Positions 15,785 through 24,449 are shown, numbered from the stretch's first letter. The stretch: 64,000 nt of DNA from PGYR01 sp046290495 (GCA_046290495.1 JBKAGT010000006.1:1-64000), one strand, 5' to 3'. Translations and numbers: made by a program. The notes: generated from the letters alone by a model not told the origin.

Positions 15785-17026
15785 ATGCCAGTTTTCCCGC
15801 AAGACCAGATAGTATTCGGAATATTAGCAATGACGCTTGGGTTTGTGTTCTACACCTCCAGCTCTGAGAACAAGTATTGGAAGAAATTTTACGCAGTGAT
15901 ACCTGCGCTGCTTATGTGTTACCTCATCCCTTCGTTGTTCAACACATTTGGAGTTATTTCGGATAGCACTTCTGGGCTTTACTCTATGGCTAAGGACTAC
16001 TTGCTGCCGACCAGTTTGGTGTTGCTTACACTGAGCATCGACTTCAAGGGGATATTGCGATTGGGGAACAAGGCATTGGTTATGTTCTTCACCGCTACTG
16101 CCGGTATAGTTATAGGTGGACCAATTGCTGTGCTGATATTGTCATTCGTCTCACCTGAAACGGTTGGGGGTGTTGGCAACAATGAGGTATGGCGTGGATT
16201 GGCTACGCTGGCAGGTAGCTGGATTGGTGGCGGAGCTAACCAAGCTGCTATGTTGGAGATGTATGAGTACAACCAATCGCTCTATGCGGGTATGGTAGCT
16301 GTGGATATTATAGTTGCGAATATATGGATGGCATTCTTGTTGTGGGGCGCTGGGCGTAGCAATGCTATGGACAGATGGCTGAAGGCGGATTCGTCAGCTA
16401 TAGATAGATTGAAAGACAGAATGGAAAACTACCGACTATCGGTAGAGAAAATGCCTACACTGACGGACACTATGGTGATATTGGGGATTGGCTTTGGTGC
16501 TACTTCGCTGTCGCACTTTGTTGCGAATATTGTGACAGGGTTGATTGCTGACTTTGGTTCGGTTGCTATGCAGCAATCCGTGCTCAACAGTCACTTCTTT
16601 TGGCTAGTGGTTACAGCTACTACCATTGGGCTTATCCTTTCGTTCACTAGAGCTAGGAACTACGAGGGGGCAGGGGCAAGCCGTATTGGTAGTGTGTTTA
16701 TCTATATATTGGTGGCTACTATCGGTATGAAAATGGACGTAACTCAGACTTTTGACAATCCTGGATTGTTGGCAGTGGGTCTGATATGGATGGGCTTCCA
16801 CGTGCTGCTGTTGTTTATAGTTGCCAAGGTTATAAAGGCGCCATTCTTCTTCCTTGCCGTAGGTAGTAAGGCAAATGTGGGAGGAGCGGCATCTGCACCA
16901 GTGGTGGCGTCTGCGTTCCATCCGTCATTGGCATCCGTAGGGGTGTTGTTGGCTGTTCTAGGTTATGCACTGGGTACTTATGGTGCTATATTGGCTGCCG
17001 AGATGATGAGGATAGTGTCTCCTTAG
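15785..17026 (+). CDS. DUF819-family integral membrane protein
   Basis: The 413-residue protein is almost entirely hydrophobic, with about ten to twelve membrane helices. Its family marks are the repeated Gly-rich blocks GSWIGGGANQAAMLE (about residue 142) and GSKANVGGAASAPVVASAFHPSLA (near 360, only partly quoted as a motif). The two blocks suggest an internal inverted repeat, as in many transporters. The family is annotated only as DUF819 and is likely a transporter of unknown substrate. It is divergent from hsdM and followed 35 bases later by a bestrophin gene on the same strand. Base composition is more GC-rich than the genes downstream. Confidence 0.82.
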   Translation: MPVFPQDQIVFGILAMTLGFVFYTSSSENKYWKKFYAVIPALLMCYLIPSLFNTFGVISDSTSGLYSMAKDYLLPTSLVLLTLSIDFKGILRLGNKALVMFFTATAGIVIGGPIAVLILSFVSPETVGGVGNNEVWRGLATLAGSWIGGGANQAAMLEMYEYNQSLYAGMVAVDIIVANIWMAFLLWGAGRSNAMDRWLKADSSAIDRLKDRMENYRLSVEKMPTLTDTMVILGIGFGATSLSHFVANIVTGLIADFGSVAMQQSVLNSHFFWLVVTATTIGLILSFTRARNYEGAGASRIGSVFIYILVATIGMKMDVTQTFDNPGLLAVGLIWMGFHVLLLFIVAKVIKAPFFFLAVGSKANVGGAASAPVVASAFHPSLASVGVLLAVLGYALGTYGAILAAEMMRIVSP

Positions 17027-17061
17027 GTAAGGGCAATTCAAAAATTTATTAGGTAAATAGA

Positions 17062-18048
17062 ATGTACACAAGAAGAAGATATGGATTTTGGATGACCTTC
17101 AATTGGTCAAGACAGCCGTTTGTAATTGGGCTTGTCTATGGTGCGATTGTATGTTTTGCTTCGTATTTGCTCGACTTCTATATCTCATTACCATGGGGTC
17201 CGCTAGGGATAATAGGTATTGCAGTTGCATTCTATTTGGGTTTCAAAAATAATAGCTCTTACGATAGGACTTGGGAAGCAAGAAAGATATGGGGCAGTAT
17301 AGTCAACAATAGCAGGACTTTTGGTGCTGCGGTTGTTTCTTTTGTCGATGGAGATAACTCCGATGCTATTAAGAGAGAACTTATTTATAGACATATAGCT
17401 TGGATGACTGCTCTTAGATTTCAGCTAAGACAAAAAAGAGAATGGGAGCATGTAGAAAATAGAGTTAATACCAAGTATGCACCTGATGTTTGTGAGTCTG
17501 GCAATTCGGATATGATGAATGAAGTTTCGAAGTATATTAGTAAAGAGGAGCTTGGTGAGATAGAGCCGAAATCGAATAAAGCTACACAAATTCTAAAAAT
17601 TCAATCGGAAAGACTTCAGGAGCTGAGGAATAAGGGGTATTTTGAAGACTTCAGGCACATGGAGTTTCACCATCTTGTAACAAGCTTTTACGAAGACCAG
17701 GGCAAGTCAGAGAGAATTAAGAATTTCCCATTCCCTAGACAATATGCTTCAGTAGCTACATGGATTACGGTTGTGTTTTGTATCTTTGTTCCGTTTGGTT
17801 TACTGGATGTTATACAAGGGAAAGACGATTGGTTGTTTTGGATTTGTCCATTTTTGACAGGACTAATAACATGGGTATTCTTCCTAATGGAGATGATCGG
17901 TGATTACTCAGAGAATCCATTCGAAGGCACTTATAATGATGTGCCAATTACATCAATTTCTCGTGGAATAGAAATAGATATGCGTGAGATGATAGATGAT
18001 GAAAACATACCTAAGCCGTTTGAAAACACAAACGGATTTCAGATGTAG
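17062..18048 (+). CDS. Bestrophin-family (UPF0187) ion channel protein
   Basis: The 328-residue protein opens with RRYGFWMTFNWSRQPF and has the conserved first helices and the SYDRTWEARKIWGSIVNNSRTF block (near residue 70) of bacterial bestrophins. Two more membrane helices lie at about 230-275, and the family's NPFEG block is at about 295. Bacterial bestrophins form pentameric channels for ions. It is cotranscribed or at least collinear with the DUF819 gene, and its end nearly meets the convergent exported-protein gene (8-base gap). Confidence 0.85.
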   Translation: MYTRRRYGFWMTFNWSRQPFVIGLVYGAIVCFASYLLDFYISLPWGPLGIIGIAVAFYLGFKNNSSYDRTWEARKIWGSIVNNSRTFGAAVVSFVDGDNSDAIKRELIYRHIAWMTALRFQLRQKREWEHVENRVNTKYAPDVCESGNSDMMNEVSKYISKEELGEIEPKSNKATQILKIQSERLQELRNKGYFEDFRHMEFHHLVTSFYEDQGKSERIKNFPFPRQYASVATWITVVFCIFVPFGLLDVIQGKDDWLFWICPFLTGLITWVFFLMEMIGDYSENPFEGTYNDVPITSISRGIEIDMREMIDDENIPKPFENTNGFQM

Positions 18049-18056
18049 TAATATTT

Positions 18057-18677
18057 CTAGTTCTGACTTATAAAATTGACTAATCTGATTTCAACATCAG
18101 CTTTGCCTTTCTTGCTCTTCAGCGTCATGAGAAGAGGAAGATTGTATAGCTCAAACTTGTTAAACATTTCTAGCTCTTTCTTCGATTTCCCTTTGCCAAC
18201 GCTTTGGTAGCTCAGAATCTGAAGCATTGAAAGGTTATGCTCATCTGTAACCCATAGTTCTGCTTCGTAATCATCTGAGGTTGCCGTTTGTTTGTATGTT
18301 GTGTAGTTTTCTATCTCTCTGCTTTCAGCAGTTTTATCTATAGCATTTCTTTCTTTTGTGCCGGAACTTTTCATGCCAGGCCAATGCTCCAAATCCATAG
18401 GCAAGGTATATCCACCATCTCTACCATTGATTTTAAACGATGTAGAGATTGTAGAGTCTTTGAAGTCGAATATCATTTTAATGTCTGGTTGGTTGCCTTT
18501 TGCTTGCACGGTTATTATTGTTGTATCTTCGGTAAATAGGTAATTGAGTGTGTCATATCTGACGTTCCCACTCTTATTCTTCTGCTTCGAAATCAAATCG
18601 AAGCTTCCAACGAATGAATCTTCGGCTGCTGAAATCGTTTGGAGTAGGGCGAATAACACAAAAACTAGGAGTCTCAT
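18057..18677 (-). CDS. Exported protein of unknown function (DUF4412-like)
   Basis: The 206-residue protein has a Sec signal peptide (MRLLVFVLFALLQTISA). The body is mostly beta strand: a GSFDLISKQK start, alternating hydrophobic strands, then a MKSSGTKERNAIDKTAESREIENY stretch and a WVTDEH motif. This resembles proteins of the DUF4412 type, in which a probe on secreted or periplasmic substrates is suspected but no function is known. I assign only an exported beta-rich protein. It is transcribed leftward, alone, back to back with the membrane/winged-helix cluster. Confidence 0.6.
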   Translation of the reverse strand: MRLLVFVLFALLQTISAAEDSFVGSFDLISKQKNKSGNVRYDTLNYLFTEDTTIITVQAKGNQPDIKMIFDFKDSTISTSFKINGRDGGYTLPMDLEHWPGMKSSGTKERNAIDKTAESREIENYTTYKQTATSDDYEAELWVTDEHNLSMLQILSYQSVGKGKSKKELEMFNKFELYNLPLLMTLKSKKGKADVEIRLVNFISQN

Positions 18678-18762
18678 ATTCTTTCTTTGATATTATATTT
18701 TGAAATTTATAATACTTACAGCATAATATATGGTAAAAAAGTCAAAATTTATAGCAGAAAAA

Positions 18763-18794
18763 TTTGGTTTGTATTGCAAACTATATTAACTTTG
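18763..18794 (+). promoter_or_regulatory. Bacteroidota-type promoter for the membrane/winged-helix cluster
   Basis: TTTG at 18763-18766 and TAACTTTG at 18787-18794, separated by exactly 20 bases, match the -33 TTTG / -7 TAnnTTTG pattern of the housekeeping sigma factor of Bacteroidota. Transcription would start near 18801, leaving a short leader and supporting the ATG at 18825 as the start of the next gene. Confidence 0.65.
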
Positions 18795-18824
18795 CAATGT
18801 TGTTTAAGTTATTTAAGAGCTAAA

Positions 18825-19397
18825 ATGGAAAATTTTGATGCACAAAGTAGATTAGATATAATCTCTGATTCTATCTCTGCTGCCAAAGAGAACATAAAAA
18901 ATCAGAGTTTTTACTACATATTGTGGGGTTGGTTAGTAATTATATCATCGCTTTTCAATTTTGCGTTGCTGAAGTTCGGAGCGCATAAGCTACATTTCAT
19001 ACCTTGGATTCTGATAATGCCTCTTGGTTGGGTTGCTACTATAATCTATGCTAGGAATCATTCAAGCGAGAGGGGATTTGAGACTCACTTAGAGTCATTT
19101 TTGAAATACTTATGGATTGTACTTGGCTTGTCTATGTTTGTTGTCGTGTTCATATCAATTATGAATAAAATGAATCCTGCAATATTGACATTGGTTTTGG
19201 CTGGCATAGGTACGACAGTTTCAGGATTCACTATGAAGTTCAAGCCGCTAATTTGGGGTGGTATTATAATGTTTGTTTTTTCTATATCTTGCCTATATAT
19301 TCAAAATGAAAATGTATATTTGATTTATGCTGTTGCCATTGCTCTTGGTTATTTGTTACCAGCGTATAGGTTAAAAAAGGTGAATACGGATGTTTGA
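18825..19397 (+). CDS. Membrane protein paired with a winged-helix regulator
   Basis: From the ATG at 18825 the product is 190 residues. The longer upstream frame is rejected because it would run through a well-formed promoter. A short soluble N-terminus (DAQSRLDIISDSISAAKENI) is followed by five or so membrane helices. The stop overlaps the start of the winged-helix gene, so the two are translationally coupled. Pairs of a small membrane protein and an HTH regulator of this kind are common in Bacteroidota, but I know of no proven function. The membrane part may sense a ligand or act on the envelope. Confidence 0.7.
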   Translation: MENFDAQSRLDIISDSISAAKENIKNQSFYYILWGWLVIISSLFNFALLKFGAHKLHFIPWILIMPLGWVATIIYARNHSSERGFETHLESFLKYLWIVLGLSMFVVVFISIMNKMNPAILTLVLAGIGTTVSGFTMKFKPLIWGGIIMFVFSISCLYIQNENVYLIYAVAIALGYLLPAYRLKKVNTDV

Positions 19398-19698
19398 AAA
19401 ATTAGATAAAATATTGAACCAGCAAGTGCGGTTAGCGATCATTTCTGTACTAGTTAATGTGAAGTCTGCGGACTTCAAATACCTACGAGAGGTAACGAAA
19501 ACTACTCAGGGAAACTTGAGTCATCAGTTGAAAGTGTTAAGCGATGAGGGATATATTGAAATAAAGAAGACATTCAAGGATAACTATCCAAATACTAAAT
19601 GTATCATAACTAAAAAAGGGCTTAATGCCTTTGAGAAATATGTAGAAGCAATGAAGAAATATCTAAATATTAATAATCAGATGGAGAATGTGAAATGA
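19390..19698 (+). CDS. Winged-helix transcriptional regulator (ArsR/MarR-like)
   Basis: The 102-residue protein is a single winged-helix domain: a helix around LNQQVRLAIISVLV, a recognition helix region TTQGNLSHQLKVLSDEGYIEI, a wing with KKTFKDNYPNTKCIITKKG, and a closing helix. It resembles the short HTH family often annotated as winged helix DNA-binding domain. The start overlaps the preceding membrane gene by eight bases, and the stop overlaps the next gene as ATGA. It probably regulates its own operon. Confidence 0.82.
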   Translation: MFEKLDKILNQQVRLAIISVLVNVKSADFKYLREVTKTTQGNLSHQLKVLSDEGYIEIKKTFKDNYPNTKCIITKKGLNAFEKYVEAMKKYLNINNQMENVK

Positions 19699-20234
19699 AG
19701 AGAATGTTAATGATAGCTGTTCTAATTATGCTTTTTAGCATAATTGCAAAGAGTCAAGAAGAAAGCAAAATAAGCAATAGCTTTGGCGTTGGCTTTCAGT
19801 TGGGAGAAATACAGGATGATTTTGGTATAGGACTGAATATAACTAGCCCATATATCTTTGATAACCGCGTTGCTGTAAGAGCGAGAGCCAATTTTGTATG
19901 GAATGAGCACTTAGACGGAATAGAGACAACTTGGACGCCCTATTCTAACTTTACTTTGGGAGTTGTAGGAGTTGGAGGAAAAATCAATGATTATATCAGA
20001 TTATATGGTGAGGGTGGAGTGATTCTTCTCCTGCCAAGTGATGAGTTCTCTGATGGGGAGATGGTTTCAGGTGGTTACGGACTTTTCGGATTCGAATTCT
20101 ATCATTTCAGAAACTTAAATTACTTCATAGAAATTGGTGGAGTTGGTACTGGAGCGAGAGAGAATACTATAGCAACAAGACCAATTTATTCGAATGGACT
20201 TATGATAAATGCAGGTTTGAGAGTGCATTTTTAG
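19695..20234 (+). CDS. Predicted outer-membrane beta-barrel protein
   Basis: The 179-residue protein has a signal peptide (MLMIAVLIMLFSIIAKSQ) and then alternating beta strands such as GVGFQLGEIQDDFGIGLNI and RLYGEGGVILLL, ending in the aromatic ...AGLRVHF that suits the barrel assembly machinery. It is the third gene of a coupled trio (membrane protein, winged helix, this gene), with the start overlapping the stop of the regulator. Its role is unknown. The trio looks like a self-regulated envelope module. Confidence 0.7.
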   Translation: MKRMLMIAVLIMLFSIIAKSQEESKISNSFGVGFQLGEIQDDFGIGLNITSPYIFDNRVAVRARANFVWNEHLDGIETTWTPYSNFTLGVVGVGGKINDYIRLYGEGGVILLLPSDEFSDGEMVSGGYGLFGFEFYHFRNLNYFIEIGGVGTGARENTIATRPIYSNGLMINAGLRVHF

Positions 20235-20258
20235 TTTTGATTAACAAATAGAAATCAA

Positions 20259-20828
20259 ATGGTAGATAAGTTAATAGATTATCTAGAAAAATATAAAGCC
20301 TTGTCAACTGAGGAAAAGGATTACCTAGTTAAGAATATAGAAATAAGGGAATTAAAGGCGAATCAACTATTACTTTCCGAAGGTGAAGTATCATCTGAGT
20401 TTTACTTCATAATTAAGGGTGCAATTAGGCTGTATTATACTAAGGAACTAGACGAAAAATCAGCATACTTTTACTTTGAGAATATGTTTGTTAGCTCTTA
20501 CGAGAGCTTCACTAAAAATAAACCATCGAAGCAAAATTTAATCACTATTGATGATACTGTAGTTGCTGTTATTACTAACAAAAACGCTCAAGAGCTTCTT
20601 ACTAGATTCCCAGAGTTCGAATTCTTAGCAAGGGTTATAATGGAAGAAGAGTTGATTATTTACCAAGAGATAATTTCTAATTTTGTTTCTATGAATGCTG
20701 AGCTACGTTACAGAAAGCTAATTGAGACAGATAGTCAGATACTACAAAGAGTTCCTCAATACCAGCTATCGTCTTATTTGGGGGTTGCACCTGAAACTTT
20801 AAGTAGGATAAGAAAGAAAATAAAGTAG
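20259..20828 (+). CDS. Crp/Fnr-family transcriptional regulator
   Basis: The 189-residue protein has a cyclic-nucleotide-binding-like beta-roll (about residues 10-115, with LLLSEGEVSSEFYFIIKGAIRLYY) and a C-terminal HTH (about 140-185, YQLSSYLGVAPETLSRIRKKI). It lacks the Cys cluster of Fnr, so oxygen sensing by an iron-sulphur cluster is not expected. It lies 24 bases after the barrel gene and 64 bases before a DUF2834 gene on the same strand. In Bacteroidota such Crp proteins often control a neighbouring small membrane gene; that is inference here. Confidence 0.88.
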   Translation: MVDKLIDYLEKYKALSTEEKDYLVKNIEIRELKANQLLLSEGEVSSEFYFIIKGAIRLYYTKELDEKSAYFYFENMFVSSYESFTKNKPSKQNLITIDDTVVAVITNKNAQELLTRFPEFEFLARVIMEEELIIYQEIISNFVSMNAELRYRKLIETDSQILQRVPQYQLSSYLGVAPETLSRIRKKIK

Positions 20829-20892
20829 TATTTATTGACTTTTGTCAATTGACTAATTATATGATGCTTCATAACTTTGATTTAAAAAAGCT

Positions 20893-21234
20893 ATGAAAAA
20901 ATTATATATAATTCTTACTTTTCTTGGTACAATTCTACCGAATATTTTTGTTGTGAAAGAATCGATAGCAACTGGTAATATTTTGCTTTACCGGTATCCA
21001 CTGGATACGTTCCAATCAATGTTTGCAAATAATATAACAAGCGCATTTATAACTGATCTACTTTTCATTGTGCTATTATTCTTGTTTTGGAGTTATAGGG
21101 AATCAAAAAAGTACAACATGAAAAATATATACTTGATATGGGTATATACATTTGCACTAGGTATAGCAGGTGGCTTACCTTTATTTCTGTTTTATAGAGA
21201 GATAGAAAAAGAGAGAATAGAAATTTCAACTTGA
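20893..21234 (+). CDS. DUF2834-like small membrane protein
   Basis: The 113-residue protein has three membrane helices: LYIILTFLGTILPNIFVV, FITDLLFIVLLFLFW and IYLIWVYTFALGIAGGLPLFLF. The pattern matches DUF2834, whose function is unknown. It follows the Crp-type regulator on the same strand and is probably its target or partner. Confidence 0.65.
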   Translation: MKKLYIILTFLGTILPNIFVVKESIATGNILLYRYPLDTFQSMFANNITSAFITDLLFIVLLFLFWSYRESKKYNMKNIYLIWVYTFALGIAGGLPLFLFYREIEKERIEIST

Positions 21235-21312
21235 TAATAATCTTTAGAGATGAATAATAGCTGTTGTTTAGTAGCAATGTATCAAAATTAGGTTAGTACC
21301 GTAATTTGATTC

Positions 21313-22023
21313 ATGACTAAAAAATCACGTATTATAAAAAACATATTGTTATTCCTAATATTGACTATTCCATTAAACTATTGCGGAGATATTGCTGTAG
21401 ATGTTGAGGAGACTAAAAAAAGAGGGGATAGAATTGTAAAAGCATTGGATAGTTATTATGAAGATTTTAAAGAGTACCCTCAAAGATTGGAATTGTTAGT
21501 ACCTTACTATTTAGATGAGATTCCTAATGTTGCAAATCATATACTATTTCCGTTTGTGTCAAGAGAGTTCCAGTATGGTATACATGGATATATACCAAAA
21601 TATGGGTACTATAGCATTACCTATTGTACTAAAGAAGGAATACAATATCGTTATGATACCAGGGCTTCAAGAACTTTTCGAACTCTTTATTTTATGAATA
21701 ATCCTGAATGGTCAGAAGTTAATATAGAGCACAAAGATATTGAAATCATAACCAAAGCAATAAACTCATATTATTGGGATAATAGACGTTATCCTGATAG
21801 TTTGGAACAATTGATTCCTGATTATCTTACTGAATTTCCTATCGATATTAATGCTCTTTACAAACCTCCAAATACCAAACCTGAAAATTACTCTAGAATA
21901 GTTGATTATAAATATTCGCAACCCTCAGACGCTGTATGTGATGAGTATCAATTATTATTTGATGTAGGGTGGTATGATTTATACAAAAAATCTAATAGCA
22001 ATGTGTGGATATATGACGACTAA
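21313..22023 (+). CDS. Exported protein with two pseudopilin-like repeats
   Basis: The 236-residue protein has an N-terminal hydrophobic export segment (IIKNILLFLILTIPLNYCG, a weak lipobox at Cys 24). It then has two copies of a GspG-like helix-and-loop motif: ALDSYYEDFKEYPQRLELLVP near residue 45 and AINSYYWDNRRYPDSLEQLIP near residue 150, each followed by YLDEIP or YLTEFP. This pattern (Ala-x2-Tyr-Tyr-x-Asp-x3-Tyr-Pro-x2-Leu-x2-Leu-x-Pro) is the core of type II secretion major pseudopilins, but the protein lacks a prepilin cleavage site. A role in secretion is not supported by neighbours. Function unknown. Confidence 0.6.
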   Translation: MTKKSRIIKNILLFLILTIPLNYCGDIAVDVEETKKRGDRIVKALDSYYEDFKEYPQRLELLVPYYLDEIPNVANHILFPFVSREFQYGIHGYIPKYGYYSITYCTKEGIQYRYDTRASRTFRTLYFMNNPEWSEVNIEHKDIEIITKAINSYYWDNRRYPDSLEQLIPDYLTEFPIDINALYKPPNTKPENYSRIVDYKYSQPSDAVCDEYQLLFDVGWYDLYKKSNSNVWIYDD

Positions 22024-22035
22024 TATAAAATTGAA

Positions 22036-22590
22036 CTACACCCACACACAGCCACGAAACCCTCGACTTTTGTAGTAAGACTCTGCTCCGTTGTGGTAGA
22101 TGAAAACAGTGTCGAATCGGCGATCACCGAAAATAGCTCCTCCGAGAGTACGAATTTTATCAGGAGTTTTTAGCCAGCTAGATGTCTTAGTGTCAAAGCT
22201 GCCGAGGGTTTGGAGGTGCTTGTATTGCTCCTCGGTCATAAGCTCTATTCCCATTTCTTTTGCTATATTGCAGGCACTATCGTCTGGCTTATATTTCTTG
22301 CGAGATTCCAAAGCCTCTTGGTCGTAGCATAGACTTCGTCTTTCACTAGGGCTCTCCGCTGAGCAATCTGCGAATAGATACTTATCAGTTTTCTTATCAA
22401 AGTCAATAACATCTGGCTCACCACCAGAAAGCTCCATTTCATTGATAGACCACAGTGCTTTGCTCCCACTTAATCGTTTCTCAACATCAACCCATTTAAT
22501 ATTTGGGTGTCTCACTTTGTTCTCTTCGAATCGATTTTTCAGAGAGCTGAGTAGATCTGTTTCTTGTTGTTTAGTTAGTTTTTTTGTCAT
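22036..22590 (-). CDS. DUF4256-family protein
   Basis: The 184-residue soluble protein has the DUF4256 motifs: LKNRFEENKVRHPNIKWVDVE near residue 15, MELSGGEPDVIDFD near residue 54, DCSAESPSERRSLCYDQEALESR, and a C-terminal FDTVFIYHNGAESYY. No function is established for the family. The start overlaps the end of the upstream membrane gene (22571-23026) by 20 bases on the same strand, indicating coupling. Confidence 0.8.
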   Translation of the reverse strand: MTKKLTKQQETDLLSSLKNRFEENKVRHPNIKWVDVEKRLSGSKALWSINEMELSGGEPDVIDFDKKTDKYLFADCSAESPSERRSLCYDQEALESRKKYKPDDSACNIAKEMGIELMTEEQYKHLQTLGSFDTKTSSWLKTPDKIRTLGGAIFGDRRFDTVFIYHNGAESYYKSRGFRGCVWV

Positions 22591-23026
22591 GGTTTACTTT
22601 ATATAGAAGAATATATTTAGTAGTTACTAAAGTTAATTCAAAAGAAATAATAATTTTGAAAATAAAAGATAAAAAAGGCAATAAAAGTGAAATGCCATCT
22701 GAATCATATAACTGAGCTTGCCCAAATAGCAAAGCCATCAAGGAATAAAAACAAACAAATAATAGAGTCGATAGAATTATTTCTACTTTCTCATACTTTA
22801 AAAGAATGAAAAAAAATAGAGGAGGTAAAACCATAAACAAATAATTAAATATGTCTTGCTGTCCATCCTTTGCACCGAAACCATACTTAAAAAGATTATA
22901 TATTATCATAACGAATGATAAGACAAAATAAGAAAACAAAATTATAACTATAAAAGAAATCCTTTTAAATATTCTATCTGTTTTAATTTTTGCAACCAAC
23001 TTATTATACTTTTCTACAAATGCCAT
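22571..23026 (-). CDS. Four-helix membrane protein of unknown function
   Basis: The 151-residue protein has four hydrophobic segments (about residues 23-45, 60-82, 85-105 and 115-135) and a basic N-terminus. I do not recognise a family. It overlaps the DUF4256 gene by 20 bases, so the two are probably cotranscribed. No export signal beyond the membrane helices. Confidence 0.55.
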   Translation of the reverse strand: MAFVEKYNKLVAKIKTDRIFKRISFIVIILFSYFVLSFVMIIYNLFKYGFGAKDGQQDIFNYLFMVLPPLFFFILLKYEKVEIILSTLLFVCFYSLMALLFGQAQLYDSDGISLLLPFLSFIFKIIISFELTLVTTKYILLYKVNHDKKTN

Positions 23027-23113
23027 AATAATAATCTTATAACTTTATTTTCAATATACAAATTCAAGCAAACATTTAAGTACTTTATAAACACAAAATC
23101 AGCTATTATTTCG

Positions 23114-23121
23114 TATTTTTG
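23114..23121 (+). promoter_or_regulatory. Putative -7 box TATTTTTG
   Basis: TATTTTTG matches TAnnTTTG and lies 45 bases before the preferred start of the aminotransferase gene. I see no clear TTTG at the right distance upstream, so it is a partial match only. Confidence 0.35.
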
Positions 23122-23165
23122 TAAAATAAATATATGTTTATTCTATGTTAGAAAAGGAAATAATA

Positions 23166-24362
23166 ATGATAAATTCTTTAGTACCAGCATTTAGGACTAA
23201 TAATATACACTATGCTATTCGTGATATTATTGTCTTAGCACAAGGAGTTGCCAAAACGGGTATGGATATGCACTACCTCAATATTGGCGACCCAAATGTA
23301 TATGATTTCGACACGCCATCTCATCTGATAGATAGCGTTGTGGAAGCACTTCGCAGCAACAAAAATGGCTATGCTCCTTCTTCGGGCATCCCAGAAGCGA
23401 TAGAGGCCGTAAGAAAAGATGCAGAAGAAAGAAAGAAAATCAAAAGCATTCAGGATATATTCATCACTACTGGTGCTGCAGAAGCAATAGAAATCTGCCT
23501 AACTGCATTGCTAAACACAGGTGAAAACTTTTTGATGCCTACTCCTGGCTATCCTCTTTACAATGCAATTGAGAGCAAGTTGGAGTTAGAACCAAACCCG
23601 TATTACTTAGATGAAAGTAATGGATGGGCTCCAGACATAGAGGACATAAAATCGAAAGTAAATGCAAAAACAAGAGCAATCGTGCTAATCAATCCGAACA
23701 ACCCCACTGGTGCTTTGTACAAGCGTGAGCAGTTGGAACAGATTGTAGAAGTTGCGAAGGAGCACAACTTAGTAATATTTGCAGATGAGATATATGACAA
23801 GCTAATTTTTGATGATGCAGAGATGGTATCAATAGCGTCATTGGACCCAACTGTGACTTGTGTTACATTCTCAGGTATGTCGAAAAATTATATGGCACCT
23901 GGTTTCAGATTGGGTTGGGGTATAGTTTCTGGAGAAAAAAGATTAACTCACGAATTTGTAGAAGCTATCAACAAGATTTTGAGAAGTAGAGTGTCTGCTA
24001 ACCATCCTTTGCAATACTGTATTAAACCAGCACTGGAAGGCGACCAAACGCACCTTACAGAAACCATCGAAAAATTAATAAGAAGAAGAGATATAGTAGT
24101 TAATAAAGTAAACAAAATTGATGGAATTGACTTAGTTGCACCACAAGGTGCATTCTATGCATTTCCTAGCATCGATGTGAAAGATGATTATCACTTCTGT
24201 GAGGAATTGCTAAAGGCGACAGGAGTGGTAGTTGTGCCTGGTACTGGTTTCGGACAGAAGCCGGGAAGCTCACATTTCAGAATTGTTATCTGCCCTACTG
24301 AAAAGACATTAGAGCAATCATTTGACTTGATCGGTGAGTTTTATAAGCATTACAATGACTAA
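23166..24362 (+). CDS. PLP-dependent class I/II aminotransferase (alanine-type)
   Basis: The product is 398 residues from the ATG at 23166, chosen because AAAAGGAAATA lies just upstream; an in-frame ATG at 23145 would add seven residues. It is fold type I: NIGDPNVYDFDTP near the start, the ITTGAAEAIE block, NPNNPTGALY (aldimine-pocket Asn), and SGMSKNYMAPGFRLGWG with the PLP lysine. The overall form is that of the AlaA/AlaT-like group, which transfers amino groups between alanine, pyruvate and glutamate/2-oxoglutarate; the substrate is inferred from family only. Cytoplasmic. It is separated from the methyltransferase gene by a strong inverted repeat. Confidence 0.87.
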   Translation: MINSLVPAFRTNNIHYAIRDIIVLAQGVAKTGMDMHYLNIGDPNVYDFDTPSHLIDSVVEALRSNKNGYAPSSGIPEAIEAVRKDAEERKKIKSIQDIFITTGAAEAIEICLTALLNTGENFLMPTPGYPLYNAIESKLELEPNPYYLDESNGWAPDIEDIKSKVNAKTRAIVLINPNNPTGALYKREQLEQIVEVAKEHNLVIFADEIYDKLIFDDAEMVSIASLDPTVTCVTFSGMSKNYMAPGFRLGWGIVSGEKRLTHEFVEAINKILRSRVSANHPLQYCIKPALEGDQTHLTETIEKLIRRRDIVVNKVNKIDGIDLVAPQGAFYAFPSIDVKDDYHFCEELLKATGVVVVPGTGFGQKPGSSHFRIVICPTEKTLEQSFDLIGEFYKHYND

Positions 24363-24397
24363 TTTCTAGTCACAAATAAAAATCTATTTAGCTTTAT

Positions 24398-24439
24398 TTA
24401 GTCTATTGGAATTGCGAAATGCATTATTCAATAGACTAA
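24398..24439. other. Perfect 11-bp inverted repeat between two genes
   Basis: TTAGTCTATTG at 24398-24408 and CAATAGACTAA at 24429-24439 are exact reverse complements. With one bulge the pairing extends three more bases inward (AAT/ATT). It lies 36 bases after the aminotransferase stop and ends 11 bases before the methyltransferase start. No long T run follows, so it could be an operator or a leader hairpin as well as a weak terminator. Confidence 0.6.
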
Positions 24440-24449
24440 TTTAATATAT

